DNA of 13,100 bases from Caulobacteraceae bacterium (lineage in GTDB: Bacteria; Pseudomonadota; Alphaproteobacteria; Caulobacterales; Caulobacteraceae). Positions 1-6,792 of the stretch are shown here, one piece after another. The stretch's first letter is position 1. Each line of letters starts with the position of its first letter. Position numbers and translations under genes: made by a program. The DNA is taken from contig CANMXH010000050.1 in assembly GCA_947501315.1 (NCBI GenBank), positions 1 through 13,100 of the forward strand. The letters run 5' to 3'. A model generated the notes under the pieces. It did no database searches. It was not told the origin of the DNA and saw nothing but the letters and a program-made list of their open reading frames with translations.

Positions 1-603
1 AGCTTCCTGCGCCACCTCAGCGAAGCGGAGGCCTTCGCCACGCTGGAGGCCGCGAAGCCCTGGCTGCACCATTTTGTCGGGGTCGGTCTCGACTCGTCTG
101 AGGTCGGCCACCCGCCGTCGAAATTCGAGAGCGTGTTCGCCGCCGCCGGCGCGCTGGGCCTCAAGCGCTGCGCCCATGCCGGCGAGGAAGGGCCGCCGGC
201 CTATGTGCGGGAGGCGCTCGATCTGCTGCACATCGACCGTATGGACCACGGCAACCGGTCGATGGAGGACGAGGCGCTGATCCAGCGGCTGGCCGCGTCG
301 CGGATGACGCTGACCGTCTGCCCGCTGTCCAACCTCAAGCTCTGCGTGGTGAAGGACCTGAAGGACCATCCCGTGCCCGAGATGCTGCGTCGTGGCCTGC
401 ACGTGACCCTGAACTCTGACGATCCGGCCTATTTCGGGGGCTATGTGAACGAGAACTACCGCCAGCTGGCGCAAGCCGTAGGGCTGACGCGGGAGCAAGT
501 AACCTTGCTGGCGCGCAACAGCTTCGAGGGGTCGTTCCTTGGCGAGGCCGACAAGGCTGCGCGGATCGCCGAAGTCGAGGCCTGGGCCGGCCGTTCCGCT
601 TGA
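1..603 (+). CDS. Adenine deaminase (adenosine deaminase-like family), 3' part
   Basis: Frame 1 is open from the first base to TGA at 601-603, giving the last 200 residues; the N-terminus lies outside the window. The enzyme deaminates adenine to hypoxanthine in purine salvage, using a metal ion in a TIM barrel. Visible motifs, numbered in the fragment: LDSSEVGHPPSKF (about 31-43), HAGEEG with the active-site His (H59) and Glu, MDHGNRSMED (about 81-90), VCPLSNLKL (about 106-114), and NSDDPAYFGGY (138-148) with the paired metal/base-contacting Asp. From family knowledge, the NSDDPAYFGGY and PPSKF forms fit the adenine-specific branch (yeast Aah1-like) better than true adenosine deaminase (Add), but the two are close and substrate specificity is inferred. 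The gene ends just before the glycine riboswitch and shares no obvious pathway with gcv. Confidence 0.88.
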   Translation, partial: SFLRHLSEAEAFATLEAAKPWLHHFVGVGLDSSEVGHPPSKFESVFAAAGALGLKRCAHAGEEGPPAYVREALDLLHIDRMDHGNRSMEDEALIQRLAASRMTLTVCPLSNLKLCVVKDLKDHPVPEMLRRGLHVTLNSDDPAYFGGYVNENYRQLAQAVGLTREQVTLLARNSFEGSFLGEADKAARIAEVEAWAGRSA

Positions 604-629
604 CTCGCGGCCAGAGTCGGGGCCTAGGT
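600..629 (+). promoter_or_regulatory. Candidate promoter of the gcv riboswitch transcript
   Basis: TTGACT at 600-605 and CTAGGT at 624-629 are separated by 18 bases. They resemble the alphaproteobacterial housekeeping pattern (TTGAC box, then a GCTA-type -10). The -35 box overlaps the stop codon of the deaminase gene. A start about seven bases after the -10 box would fall near 636, just before the first strand of aptamer I at 639. The -10 match is only partial and no transcription data are available, so this is a positional inference. Confidence 0.4.
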
Positions 630-638
630 CCGGTCGCT

Positions 639-819
639 CTCGCGGGAGAGATCGGAGCCCTTTCGGGGGGTCCGGAGCCGAAGGCGCAACCGCCCCGGAA
701 ACGCTCAGGCAAACGGACCGCGAGGACATACGGACGCTGGAAAGTCATCCTTCGGGATGCGCCGACGGAGCAAGACGCCTCACTTGAGGCGCCGAAATCT
801 CTCAGGCTTCAGGACAGCG
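639..819 (+). promoter_or_regulatory. Tandem glycine riboswitch (gcvT element)
   Basis: Two consecutive aptamers are visible. Aptamer I has a 7-bp P1 stem (CTCGCGG 639-645 with CCGCGAG 718-724), followed by GGAGAGA, GCCGAAGGCGCAA (678-690) and the core CGCTCAGGCAAACGGAC (702-718). Aptamer II has a 5-bp P1 (CGCTG 735-739 with CAGCG 815-819), a TTCG-capped stem CATCC/GGATG (746-759), GCCGACGGAGCAAGA (761-775), a perfect 7-bp stem CGCCTCA/TGAGGCG (776-791) and AATCTCTCAGGC (796-807). These are the conserved blocks of the gcvT-class riboswitch, which binds glycine and usually switches on glycine cleavage genes. The linker is about 10 nt. Leader bases TCCG (629-632) could pair with CGGA (731-734) as a short P0, but only if transcription starts upstream of them. 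Confidence 0.95.
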
Positions 820-868
820 GGGGCGCGAGGACGGCGGAGCTTTCCGCCCCGGTACGCGACTCTGAAGG
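807..868 (+). promoter_or_regulatory. Putative riboswitch expression platform masking the gcvT ribosome binding site
   Basis: CTTCAG at 807-812, in the 3' conserved strand of aptamer II, is exactly complementary to CTGAAG at 862-867, which contains the GAAGG ribosome binding site (864-868) of gcvT. Between them GGCGGA (833-838) and TCCGCC (843-848) form a perfect 6-bp hairpin with loop GCTT. No T-run follows this hairpin, so transcription termination is unlikely. Pairing the site with 807-812 would disturb aptamer II, so bound glycine should free the site, giving translational ON control. The complementarity is seen; the mechanism is inferred. Confidence 0.45.
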
Positions 869-873
869 CCGAC

Positions 874-1989
874 ATGACTGACGAAATTCTCAAGACCACG
901 CCCCTCAATGCTGCGCACCGCGCCCTCGGAGCCCGCATGGTCGGCTTCGGCGGCTATGACATGCCGGTGCAGTACGAAGGCGTTCTGGCCGAACACCGCT
1001 GGACCCGCGAACACGCCGGCCTGTTCGACGTCTCGCACATGGGCCAGTGCAAGATCACCGGCGAGGACGCCACGGCGCAGTTTGAGCGCTTCGTCCCGGG
1101 CGACTATGCGATCCTGAAGGCCGGGCGGCAGAAATACAGCCTGCTCCTGAACGCCGAGGGCGGGATCATGGATGACCTGATGGCCGGCCGCCCCGACCAT
1201 GACGGCCTCCATGTCGTAGTGAACGCGGGCAACAAGGACGCCGACTTCGCCTTCCTCGAGGCCAATCTGTCCGGCGACGCCAGGTTGACGGTGCTGGCCG
1301 ACCGCGCCCTGATCGCCATCCAGGGGCCCGAGGCCTCAGAGGTTATGGCCACGCATGAGCCCGTCCTGGCCGAAATGGGCTTCATGGACTGCGCCCGCCT
1401 GATGCTGTTCGGCTGCGACTGCTTCATCTCCCGTTCCGGCTACACGGGTGAGGACGGCTACGAGATTTCCGTGCCGGCCGACCAGGCCGAGCGCATCTGG
1501 ACCACGATCCTGGAGGACGCCCGCGTCAAGCCAATCGGCCTGGGTGCCCGCGACAGCCTGCGTCTTGAGGCCGGCCTGCCGCTGCACGGTCACGACATCG
1601 ACCCCTCGACCAGCCCGGTCGAAGGTGCCCTGACCTTCGCCCTGTCGAAATCGCGCAAGGAGCGCGCGGATTTCAACGGCGCCGCCCGCATCCTTAAGGA
1701 GCTGGCTGACGGTCCGTCGCGGGTCCGCATCGGCCTCAGCGTCAAGGAAGGGGCCCCCGCCCGTGAAGGCGCCGAGATCGCCGACATGGACGGGAACGTC
1801 ATCGGCAATGTGACCTCGGGCGGCCCCTCGCCGACGCTGGGGCGCAACATCGCCATGGGCTATGTCCCGCCGGAATTCGCCGACCTGGGTACCGAGCTGA
1901 AGGTCATCGTGCGCGGCAAGCCCGCCGCTGCCGAGGTCGTCGCCATGCCCTTCGTCGCCCAACGCTACTATCGCAAACCGAAAGCCTGA
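874..1989 (+). CDS. gcvT: Glycine cleavage system T protein (aminomethyltransferase)
   Basis: GcvT takes the aminomethyl group from lipoyl-GcvH, releases ammonia and forms 5,10-methylene-tetrahydrofolate. The product is 371 residues, close to the family norm. Motifs: FDVSHMGQ (51-58), GGIMDDLM (96-103) with D101 matching the catalytic Asp of characterised GcvT, IQGPEA (149-154), GYTGEDGYE (189-197) with the folate-contacting Glu, LGARDSLRLEAGLPLHG (223-239) and the C-terminal barrel motif TSGGPSPTLGRNIAMGYV (314-331). The ATG at 874 is chosen because GAAGG lies five bases upstream and MTDEILKTTPLNAAHRALGA is a typical GcvT start; the frame stays open upstream only because it runs through the riboswitch. 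It is the first gene of the gcv operon, and gcvH begins 12 bases after its stop. Confidence 0.97.
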   Translation: MTDEILKTTPLNAAHRALGARMVGFGGYDMPVQYEGVLAEHRWTREHAGLFDVSHMGQCKITGEDATAQFERFVPGDYAILKAGRQKYSLLLNAEGGIMDDLMAGRPDHDGLHVVVNAGNKDADFAFLEANLSGDARLTVLADRALIAIQGPEASEVMATHEPVLAEMGFMDCARLMLFGCDCFISRSGYTGEDGYEISVPADQAERIWTTILEDARVKPIGLGARDSLRLEAGLPLHGHDIDPSTSPVEGALTFALSKSRKERADFNGAARILKELADGPSRVRIGLSVKEGAPAREGAEIADMDGNVIGNVTSGGPSPTLGRNIAMGYVPPEFADLGTELKVIVRGKPAAAEVVAMPFVAQRYYRKPKA

Positions 1990-2000
1990 GGATCGGACCG

Positions 2001-2363
2001 ATGCATTTCTCCAAGGATCACGAGTGGGTTCGCCTTAACGGCGACGTCGCTACCGTCGGCATCACCCAATACGCCGCAGACGCCCTCGGCGATGTGGTGT
2101 TTGTGGAAACCCCCGATGCCGGGAAAGTCGTCACCAAGGGCGACGGTTTCGCCGTTGTCGAAAGCGTCAAGGCGGCTTCGGACGTCTACGCCCCGGTTTC
2201 GGGTGAGGTGATCGAGGGCAACGCTGCCCTTGCCGCGGCTCCGGAAACCGTCAACGCTGATCCCGAGGGCGAGGGCTGGTTCGCGAAGATCAAGGTGTCC
2301 GACACCTCGACCGACGGTCTGATGGACCGCGCCGCCTACGACGCCTTCCTCGCCTCTCTCTGA
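2001..2363 (+). CDS. gcvH: Glycine cleavage system H protein (lipoyl carrier)
   Basis: GcvH is the small shuttle of the complex: its lipoyl arm carries the aminomethyl intermediate from the P protein to GcvT and is reoxidised by lipoamide dehydrogenase. The 120-residue protein is of normal length. It opens with HFSKDHEWVRL and contains the lipoylation site ESVKAASD, with lysine K57. DVVFVETPDAG and YAPVSGEV build the hammerhead fold around it, and NADPEGEGWFAKIK is the usual C-terminal motif. GAGGA at 1988-1992, overlapping the end of gcvT, serves as ribosome binding site, which suggests coupled translation. No lipoate ligase or lipoyl synthase gene is in the window. Confidence 0.97.
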   Translation: MHFSKDHEWVRLNGDVATVGITQYAADALGDVVFVETPDAGKVVTKGDGFAVVESVKAASDVYAPVSGEVIEGNAALAAAPETVNADPEGEGWFAKIKVSDTSTDGLMDRAAYDAFLASL

Positions 2364-2393
2364 ACCCTTCCCTCCCGCACGGATCTTCCCGCC

Positions 2394-3737
2394 ATGCGCT
2401 ACCTGCCTCTGACGCCCGATGACCGCTCTGCCATGCTGGCGGCCATCGGGGCCAAATCGATCGATGACCTTTTCGTGGACGTGCCGGAAGCGGCACGACG
2501 CAACGGCTTCGTCGACCTGCCGCGCGTGGCAGGCGAACTGCAGGTCGAGCGGGCGCTTGGAGCCATGGCGGCGAAGAACGTCTCGGCGGGGTCGGCACCG
2601 TTCTTCTGCGGTGCCGGTGCCTACAAGCACCACGTCCCGGCTACGGTGGACCATGTGATCCAGCGGTCGGAGTTCCTGACCAGCTACACGCCCTATCAGC
2701 CTGAAATCGCGCAAGGCACGCTGCAGTATCTGTACGAGTTCCAGACCCAGGTCGCGAACCTGACCGGAATGCCGGTGGCCAATGCCAGCCTCTATGACGG
2801 TTCGACCGCCATGGCCGAGGGCGTGCTGATGGCCACCCGCGTGACCCGTCGCAACAAGGCGGTGATCTCGGGCGGGGTGCACCCGCACTATGTCCGGGCG
2901 ACCGAGACCGTGGTTCATGCCGTCGGCGTCGAGACCCAGGTCCTGCCCGCCGCCGTCGACGCCGAGGCCGATGTCATCGCGCAGATCGGACCCGACACGG
3001 CCTGTGTCGTCGTCCAGACGCCGAACGTCTTCGGCACCGCGACAGACGTCTCGAAGATCGCCGAGGCGGCGCATGCCGCCGGAGCCCTGCTGATCGTCGT
3101 GGTCACCGAGGCCGTATCTATGGGCCTGCTGAAGTCGCCGGGCGAGATGGGGGCCGACATCGTCGCGGCCGAGGGCCAGTCGATCGGCAACGCCCTGAAC
3201 TATGGCGGTCCTTACGTCGGCCTGTTTGCGACGCGCGACAAACTGGTGCGCCAGATGCCGGGCCGCCTGTGCGGTGAAACCGTGGACGCCGACGGCACGC
3301 GCGGTTTCGTCCTGACCCTGTCGACCCGCGAGCAGCACATCCGCCGCGACAAGGCGACGTCCAACATCTGCACCAACTCGGGCCTGTGCACCCTGGCCTT
3401 CACCATCCACATGAGCCTGCTGGGCGAGACGGGGCTACGCAAGATGGCCCTGCTGAACCACGAGAAGGCGCTGGCAACCCGCGACGCCCTGGCCGCCATT
3501 CCCGGTGTCGAGGTGCTGACCCCGCGCTTCTTCAACGAGTTCGCGGTGCGCCTGCCCAAACCTGCCGCCGAGGTGGTCGAGGCCTTGGCCCAACATCGCA
3601 TCCTGGCCGGGGTGCCCTACAGCCGCCTGGCCCCGGCAGCCGGCATGGACGATGTCCTGCTGGTCGCTGCGACCGAGATGACCATGGATGCTGACATCGA
3701 AATCCTGGCGAGCGCGCTCGCCAAGGCCTGCGCTTAA
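2394..3737 (+). CDS. gcvPA: Glycine dehydrogenase (decarboxylating) subunit 1
   Basis: This is the N-terminal half of the P protein in its two-subunit form; with GcvPB it decarboxylates glycine and loads the aminomethyl group on GcvH. The 447 residues match the usual subunit 1 length. The start MRYLPLTPDDRSAMLAAIG is typical. Other family segments are CGAGAYKHHVPATVDH, TSYTPYQPEIAQGTLQYLYEFQ, LTGMPVANASLYDGSTAMAE and RDKATSNICTNSGLC. As expected, it lacks the PLP-binding lysine, which is in GcvPB. The 30-base gap after gcvH has only a weak purine-rich ribosome binding site. The stop TAA lies inside the AAGGAG ribosome binding site of gcvPB. The split form is common in alphaproteobacteria and Firmicutes, whereas E. 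coli has one fused GcvP. Confidence 0.96.
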   Translation: MRYLPLTPDDRSAMLAAIGAKSIDDLFVDVPEAARRNGFVDLPRVAGELQVERALGAMAAKNVSAGSAPFFCGAGAYKHHVPATVDHVIQRSEFLTSYTPYQPEIAQGTLQYLYEFQTQVANLTGMPVANASLYDGSTAMAEGVLMATRVTRRNKAVISGGVHPHYVRATETVVHAVGVETQVLPAAVDAEADVIAQIGPDTACVVVQTPNVFGTATDVSKIAEAAHAAGALLIVVVTEAVSMGLLKSPGEMGADIVAAEGQSIGNALNYGGPYVGLFATRDKLVRQMPGRLCGETVDADGTRGFVLTLSTREQHIRRDKATSNICTNSGLCTLAFTIHMSLLGETGLRKMALLNHEKALATRDALAAIPGVEVLTPRFFNEFAVRLPKPAAEVVEALAQHRILAGVPYSRLAPAAGMDDVLLVAATEMTMDADIEILASALAKACA

Positions 3738-3749
3738 GGAGCCCGGATC

Positions 3750-5321
3750 ATGAGCACCATGAACACCGTCGGCCGCCCGACCACGCCGAAGCGCGTCGAG
3801 AGCAAGCCCGCTACCCTGACCGGCGGGCGCGGCCTGCTGCAGAATGAGCACCTGATCTTCGAGGGTGACGGCTGGGGCAAGACCGGCGTCGATCTGCCGG
3901 AACCGAAAACCGACGGCTCGGACCTTGGCGATCTCGTACGCCACGATCCGATCGGCCTGCCCGGTCTCTCGGAGCCCGAGACGATGCGCCACTATGTGCG
4001 CCTGTCGCAGAAGAACCACGCCATCGACCTGGCGATCTATCCGCTGGGCTCGTGCACGATGAAGCACAACCCGCGCCTCAACGAAAAGATGGCCCGCCTG
4101 CCGGGCTTCTCGGACATCCACCCGCTGCAGCCGACCTCGACCGTGCAGGGCGCACTGGAGGTGATGGACACCCTGTCGCACTGGCTCAAGACCCTGACCG
4201 GCATGCCCGCCGTGGCCCTGTCGCCCAAGGCGGGGGCCCATGGCGAGCTGTGCGGTCTGATGGCCATCCGTGCCGCCCATGAGGCTTCCGGCCAGCATGA
4301 GCAGCGTCGCAAGGTGCTGGTGCCGACCTCGGCCCATGGCACCAATCCGGCCACCGCCGCCTTTGTCGGCTACACCGTCGTGGAAGTGGCCCAGACCGAC
4401 GACGGCCGCGTCGACGTGGCCGATCTCGCTTCCAAGCTGGGCGACGACGTCGCTGCCATCATGGTGACCAATCCGAACACCTGCGGCCTTTTCGAGCGCG
4501 ACATTCTCGAGATCAGCCGTCTGACCCATGAGGCCGGCGCGTATTTCTACTGCGACGGCGCGAACTTCAACGCCATCGTCGGCCGGGTCCGGCCGGGCGA
4601 TCTGGGCGTCGATGCAATGCACATCAACCTGCACAAGACCTTCTCGACGCCCCACGGCGGCGGCGGACCGGGCGCGGGTCCGGTGGTGCTGTCGGCAGCC
4701 CTGGCCCCGTTCGCCCCGGCCCCCTGGGTCGTGCATGACGCGGATGGCTATCGCCTGATCGAGCGCGAGGAGGACGAGGCGGCACAGGCGTTTGGCCGCC
4801 TGTGCGCCTTCCAGGGCCAGATGGGCATGTACACCCGGGCGCTCAGCTACATGATGAGCCACGGTTCGGATGGCCTGCGTCAGGTCGCCGAGGATGCGGT
4901 GCTGAACGCCAACTACATCAAGGCCCGGCTGTCGGACGTGATGAGCGCCGCCTTCCCGAACGGTCCGTGCATGCACGAGGCCCTGTTTGACGACGAATGG
5001 CTGAAGGGCACGGACATCACCACGCTCGACTTCGCCAAGGCGATGATCGACGAGGGCTTCCACCCGATGACGATGTATTTCCCGCTGGTCGTCCACGGGG
5101 CCATGCTGATCGAGCCGACCGAGACGGAGTCCAAGCAGGAACTGGACCGCTTCATCCACGCCATGCGGGCGCTGGCCGAAGCAGCCAAGGCCGGCGACGT
5201 CGACCGGTTCAAGGGTGCCCCCTTCCATGCGCCGATGAAACGTCTGGACGAGACCCGCGCCGCCCGCACACCGGTGCTGCGCTGGACCGCGCCTGAAGGC
5301 TCGAACATCGCCGCGGAATAG
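3750..5321 (+). CDS. gcvPB: Glycine dehydrogenase (decarboxylating) subunit 2, PLP-binding
   Basis: GcvPB is the catalytic, pyridoxal-phosphate-bearing half of the P protein. Its 523 residues are full length. The PLP lysine is K296 in HINLHKTFSTPHGGGG, followed by the glycine-rich loop that contacts cofactor and substrate. Other family signatures are AIYPLGSCTMKHNPRLNE, SPKAGAHGELCGL, PTSAHGTNPATAAF, TNPNTCGLFE and MTMYFPLVVHGAMLIEPTETES near the C-terminus. A strong ribosome binding site AAGGAG (3736-3741) precedes the ATG by eight bases and overlaps the gcvPA stop, so the two subunits are likely made in step. It is the last gene of the operon: a 14-bp hairpin starts 15 bases after its stop codon. 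Confidence 0.97.
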   Translation: MSTMNTVGRPTTPKRVESKPATLTGGRGLLQNEHLIFEGDGWGKTGVDLPEPKTDGSDLGDLVRHDPIGLPGLSEPETMRHYVRLSQKNHAIDLAIYPLGSCTMKHNPRLNEKMARLPGFSDIHPLQPTSTVQGALEVMDTLSHWLKTLTGMPAVALSPKAGAHGELCGLMAIRAAHEASGQHEQRRKVLVPTSAHGTNPATAAFVGYTVVEVAQTDDGRVDVADLASKLGDDVAAIMVTNPNTCGLFERDILEISRLTHEAGAYFYCDGANFNAIVGRVRPGDLGVDAMHINLHKTFSTPHGGGGPGAGPVVLSAALAPFAPAPWVVHDADGYRLIEREEDEAAQAFGRLCAFQGQMGMYTRALSYMMSHGSDGLRQVAEDAVLNANYIKARLSDVMSAAFPNGPCMHEALFDDEWLKGTDITTLDFAKAMIDEGFHPMTMYFPLVVHGAMLIEPTETESKQELDRFIHAMRALAEAAKAGDVDRFKGAPFHAPMKRLDETRAARTPVLRWTAPEGSNIAAE

Positions 5322-5335
5322 GCGGGGCATTTTGC

Positions 5336-5366
5336 GCCGGACGGGTCGGACGCCGACCTGTCCGGC
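5336..5366 (+). terminator. Strong hairpin just after gcvPB
   Basis: GCCGGACGGGTCGG (5336-5349) pairs with CCGACCTGTCCGGC (5353-5366) over 14 positions, all Watson-Crick except one G-T, around a 3-base loop. It begins 15 bases after the gcvPB stop codon. No T-run follows, so it may be a weak or factor-dependent terminator, or a 3' end stabiliser of the gcv mRNA. Confidence 0.55.
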
Positions 5367-5468
5367 CTGACCTCATTCAAACTCGACGAAATCCACAACC
5401 AGACCGGGCGTTGGACCATCGTGACCGGTGCCAACATTGGCACCGGCTTGGAGTGCGCAACCCGTCAA
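5367..5468 (+). pseudogene. Decayed N-terminal fragment of a short-chain dehydrogenase/reductase
   Basis: Read from 5367 this stretch gives LTSFKLDEIHNQTG, then RWTIVTGANIGTGLECATRQ. That is the beginning of a classical or retinol-dehydrogenase-like SDR: a short leader ending in D-Q-T-G-R, a beta strand, and the cofactor-binding TGxxxGxG motif (TGANIGTG, 5424-5447), where intact enzymes usually have TGANSGIG. The first codon is CTG, where an ATG would be expected in front of TSF. After about 34 residues the similarity stops; no Rossmann continuation, catalytic Ser or YxxxK follows. The frame happens to be that of gcvPB, beyond its TAG. Homology is recognised by eye, and a chance match over so short a stretch cannot be fully excluded. 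Confidence 0.5.
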
Positions 5469-5523
5469 CGCCTGATGCCGCGAGCGAGTGATGCGGCAGC
5501 GACGACAGCGCTCCTGAACGACA

Positions 5524-5550
5524 ACGCCCCGCCGGCGACCGGCGGGGCGT
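5524..5550. terminator. Bidirectional terminator hairpin between the convergent gcv and atp operons
   Basis: ACGCCCCGCCGG (5524-5535) and CCGGCGGGGCGT (5539-5550) form a perfect 12-bp stem with a 3-base loop. On the + strand CTTCAGTCTG follows and on the - strand TGTCGTTC, both only mildly T-rich. It lies between gcvPB (+) and atpF (-), whose stop is 48 bases away, so it can serve both operons. Confidence 0.75.
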
Positions 5551-5597
5551 CTTCAGTCTGAATCACATCAGGCGGACGGGTCTTGCCGGCCCGGGAG

Positions 5598-6110
5598 CTA
5601 GTTCAGCCGCGAGCCGATCTGGGCGATGGCGGCATCGAGCAGGGGGTCGGACTTCTGGCCGGCCAGACGGGCGGCGAGGATCTGTTCGGCGGCGCGGGCG
5701 GCGAGATCGGCGGCGGCGGTCTTCACCTCGGCCGTGGCCTGGGCCTCGGCCTGTGCGATGCGGCGCTCGGCGAGGGCCTGACGACGGGCCAGGGTCTCTT
5801 CGAGCTTGGCCTTGGCCTCGACCTCCATCAGACGGGCGTCGGCCTCGGCGGCAGCGAGCATTTCAGCGGCCTGGGCCTCAGCCTCGGCCTTTTCGGCGCG
5901 GATCTGGGCCAGCAGGGCCTCAGCCTCGGCGCGCAGACGGGCAGCCTCGTCAAGCTCGGACTGGATCCTGGCGGCCTTGGCGTCGAGTTGGTCGGCGACC
6001 AGTTTGGGCACGCCGACGAAGACGCAGATGCCGAGGAACAGGAACAGACCCGCGGCGACCCAGAGTTCCGGGTTGGCGAGGTCATAGAGGTGCGGATTGA
6101 AGAATTCCAT
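5598..6110 (-). CDS. atpF: F0 ATP synthase subunit b
   Basis: Subunit b is half of the peripheral stalk that holds F1 against the rotating c ring. The 170-residue protein has one N-terminal membrane helix (about 16-36, ELWVAAGLFLFLGICVFVGV), then a long Ala/Glu/Lys-rich coiled coil (about 40-150) and a short C-terminal tail ending in IGSRLN. This is the pattern of alphaproteobacterial b. Its ATG shares one base with the TGA of the gene before it (TGATG), and AAGGG in the end of that gene serves as ribosome binding site, so translation is coupled. It is the last gene of the F0 cluster. Little sequence is invariant in this family; the call rests on topology and position. Confidence 0.93.
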   Translation of the reverse strand: MEFFNPHLYDLANPELWVAAGLFLFLGICVFVGVPKLVADQLDAKAARIQSELDEAARLRAEAEALLAQIRAEKAEAEAQAAEMLAAAEADARLMEVEAKAKLEETLARRQALAERRIAQAEAQATAEVKTAAADLAARAAEQILAARLAGQKSDPLLDAAIAQIGSRLN

Positions 6111-6697
6111 CAGGCGGCGCCCTTCACGGCGGCATCGGCTTCGGCGGCGGACGGCGCCTTGCCGGTGAGGCGTTCGACGATGGCGGCGGCGGTATCCGCA
6201 GCGATCTTAGCGACATTGGTCATGGCGGCGTCACGGGTCTTGCCGATCGCGGTCTCGGCCTCGGCGATGCGGGCGTTGACGACGGCTTCTTCCTCGGCAG
6301 CGCGTGCGTTGGCGGCGTCGGTGACGCGGGCCTTGGCAGCGGTCGCCATCGCGCGGGACCCGGCGCGGGCGGCCTCCACCTCGGCCTTGGCGGCTTCGGC
6401 CTGACCGGCGGCCTTGGCCTGGACCTGACGAGCGGTCTGTACGGCGTCGGCGATGGTGGCGGCGCGTTGGTCGATCACGCCACGCAGACGCGGCACGAAG
6501 ACCTTGGCCATCAGCCAGTAGAGCATGGCGAACAGGAACAGCAGATAGACGATCTGACCGAACCAGTGCTGGAACTCGAACTGCGGCAAGCCGCCCCCGC
6601 CACCGCCGTGGGCGGCTTCGGTCGAGGCGTGCGTGTCACCGACGGCAACCGAATGGGGCGCGTCGTGAGTCACTGCGGGTTGAGCGGATTCGGTCAT
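6110..6697 (-). CDS. atpF': F0 ATP synthase subunit b' (second b-type stalk subunit)
   Basis: Alphaproteobacteria, cyanobacteria and chloroplasts use two different b-type subunits, b and b', in the peripheral stalk. This 195-residue protein starts with a polar extension (about 1-36) containing a run of six glycines. The motif LPQFEFQHWFGQIVYLLFL leads into a membrane helix (about 46-66), then KVFVPRLRGVIDQRAATI, typical of b', and a long Ala-rich coiled coil. The order atpE-atpF'-atpF is normal for this group. It is preceded by a 95-base gap holding a hairpin, unlike the tight junction with atpF. Databases also call this gene atpG or atpX. Confidence 0.92.
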   Translation of the reverse strand: MTESAQPAVTHDAPHSVAVGDTHASTEAAHGGGGGGLPQFEFQHWFGQIVYLLFLFAMLYWLMAKVFVPRLRGVIDQRAATIADAVQTARQVQAKAAGQAEAAKAEVEAARAGSRAMATAAKARVTDAANARAAEEEAVVNARIAEAETAIGKTRDAAMTNVAKIAADTAAAIVERLTGKAPSAAEADAAVKGAA

Positions 6698-6737
6698 CTG
6701 TCGCCTGATGTTTGAGCGGTCGATACGTCAGTCAGCG

Positions 6738-6768
6738 AAAAAGAAGGCGACCCGGCCGAAGCCGGGTC
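6738..6768 (-). terminator. Intercistronic hairpin with T-run between atpE and atpF' (possible attenuator)
   Basis: Read on the - strand, GACCCGGC (6768-6761) and GCCGGGTC (6756-6749) form a perfect 8-bp stem closed by the very stable loop TTCG. It is followed by GCC TTC and a run of five T (6742-6738). It starts 24 bases after the atpE stop codon and ends 41 bases before the atpF' start. The T-run is displaced by several bases from the stem, so termination would probably be partial. A stabilised atpE 3' end is an equally good reading. Confidence 0.6.
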
Positions 6769-6792
6769 ACTGTCTCAATCGGAAGGACGAAA

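Noticed and set aside
833..848. Hairpin GGCGGA/TCCGCC as an intrinsic terminator of the riboswitch
   Set aside because: No T-run follows (CCCGGTACGCG), so it was kept only as part of a possible translational platform.
757..873. Longer gcvT reading frame starting inside the riboswitch
   Set aside because: The extra 39 residues are translated riboswitch and platform sequence, while ATG 874 has a well-placed GAAGG site and a normal GcvT N-terminus.
1968..3410. Long open frames opposite gcv genes (also 3435-5330 -)
   Set aside because: They are antisense shadows caused by high third-position GC; the + strand genes are full-length known families and the shadows show no motifs.
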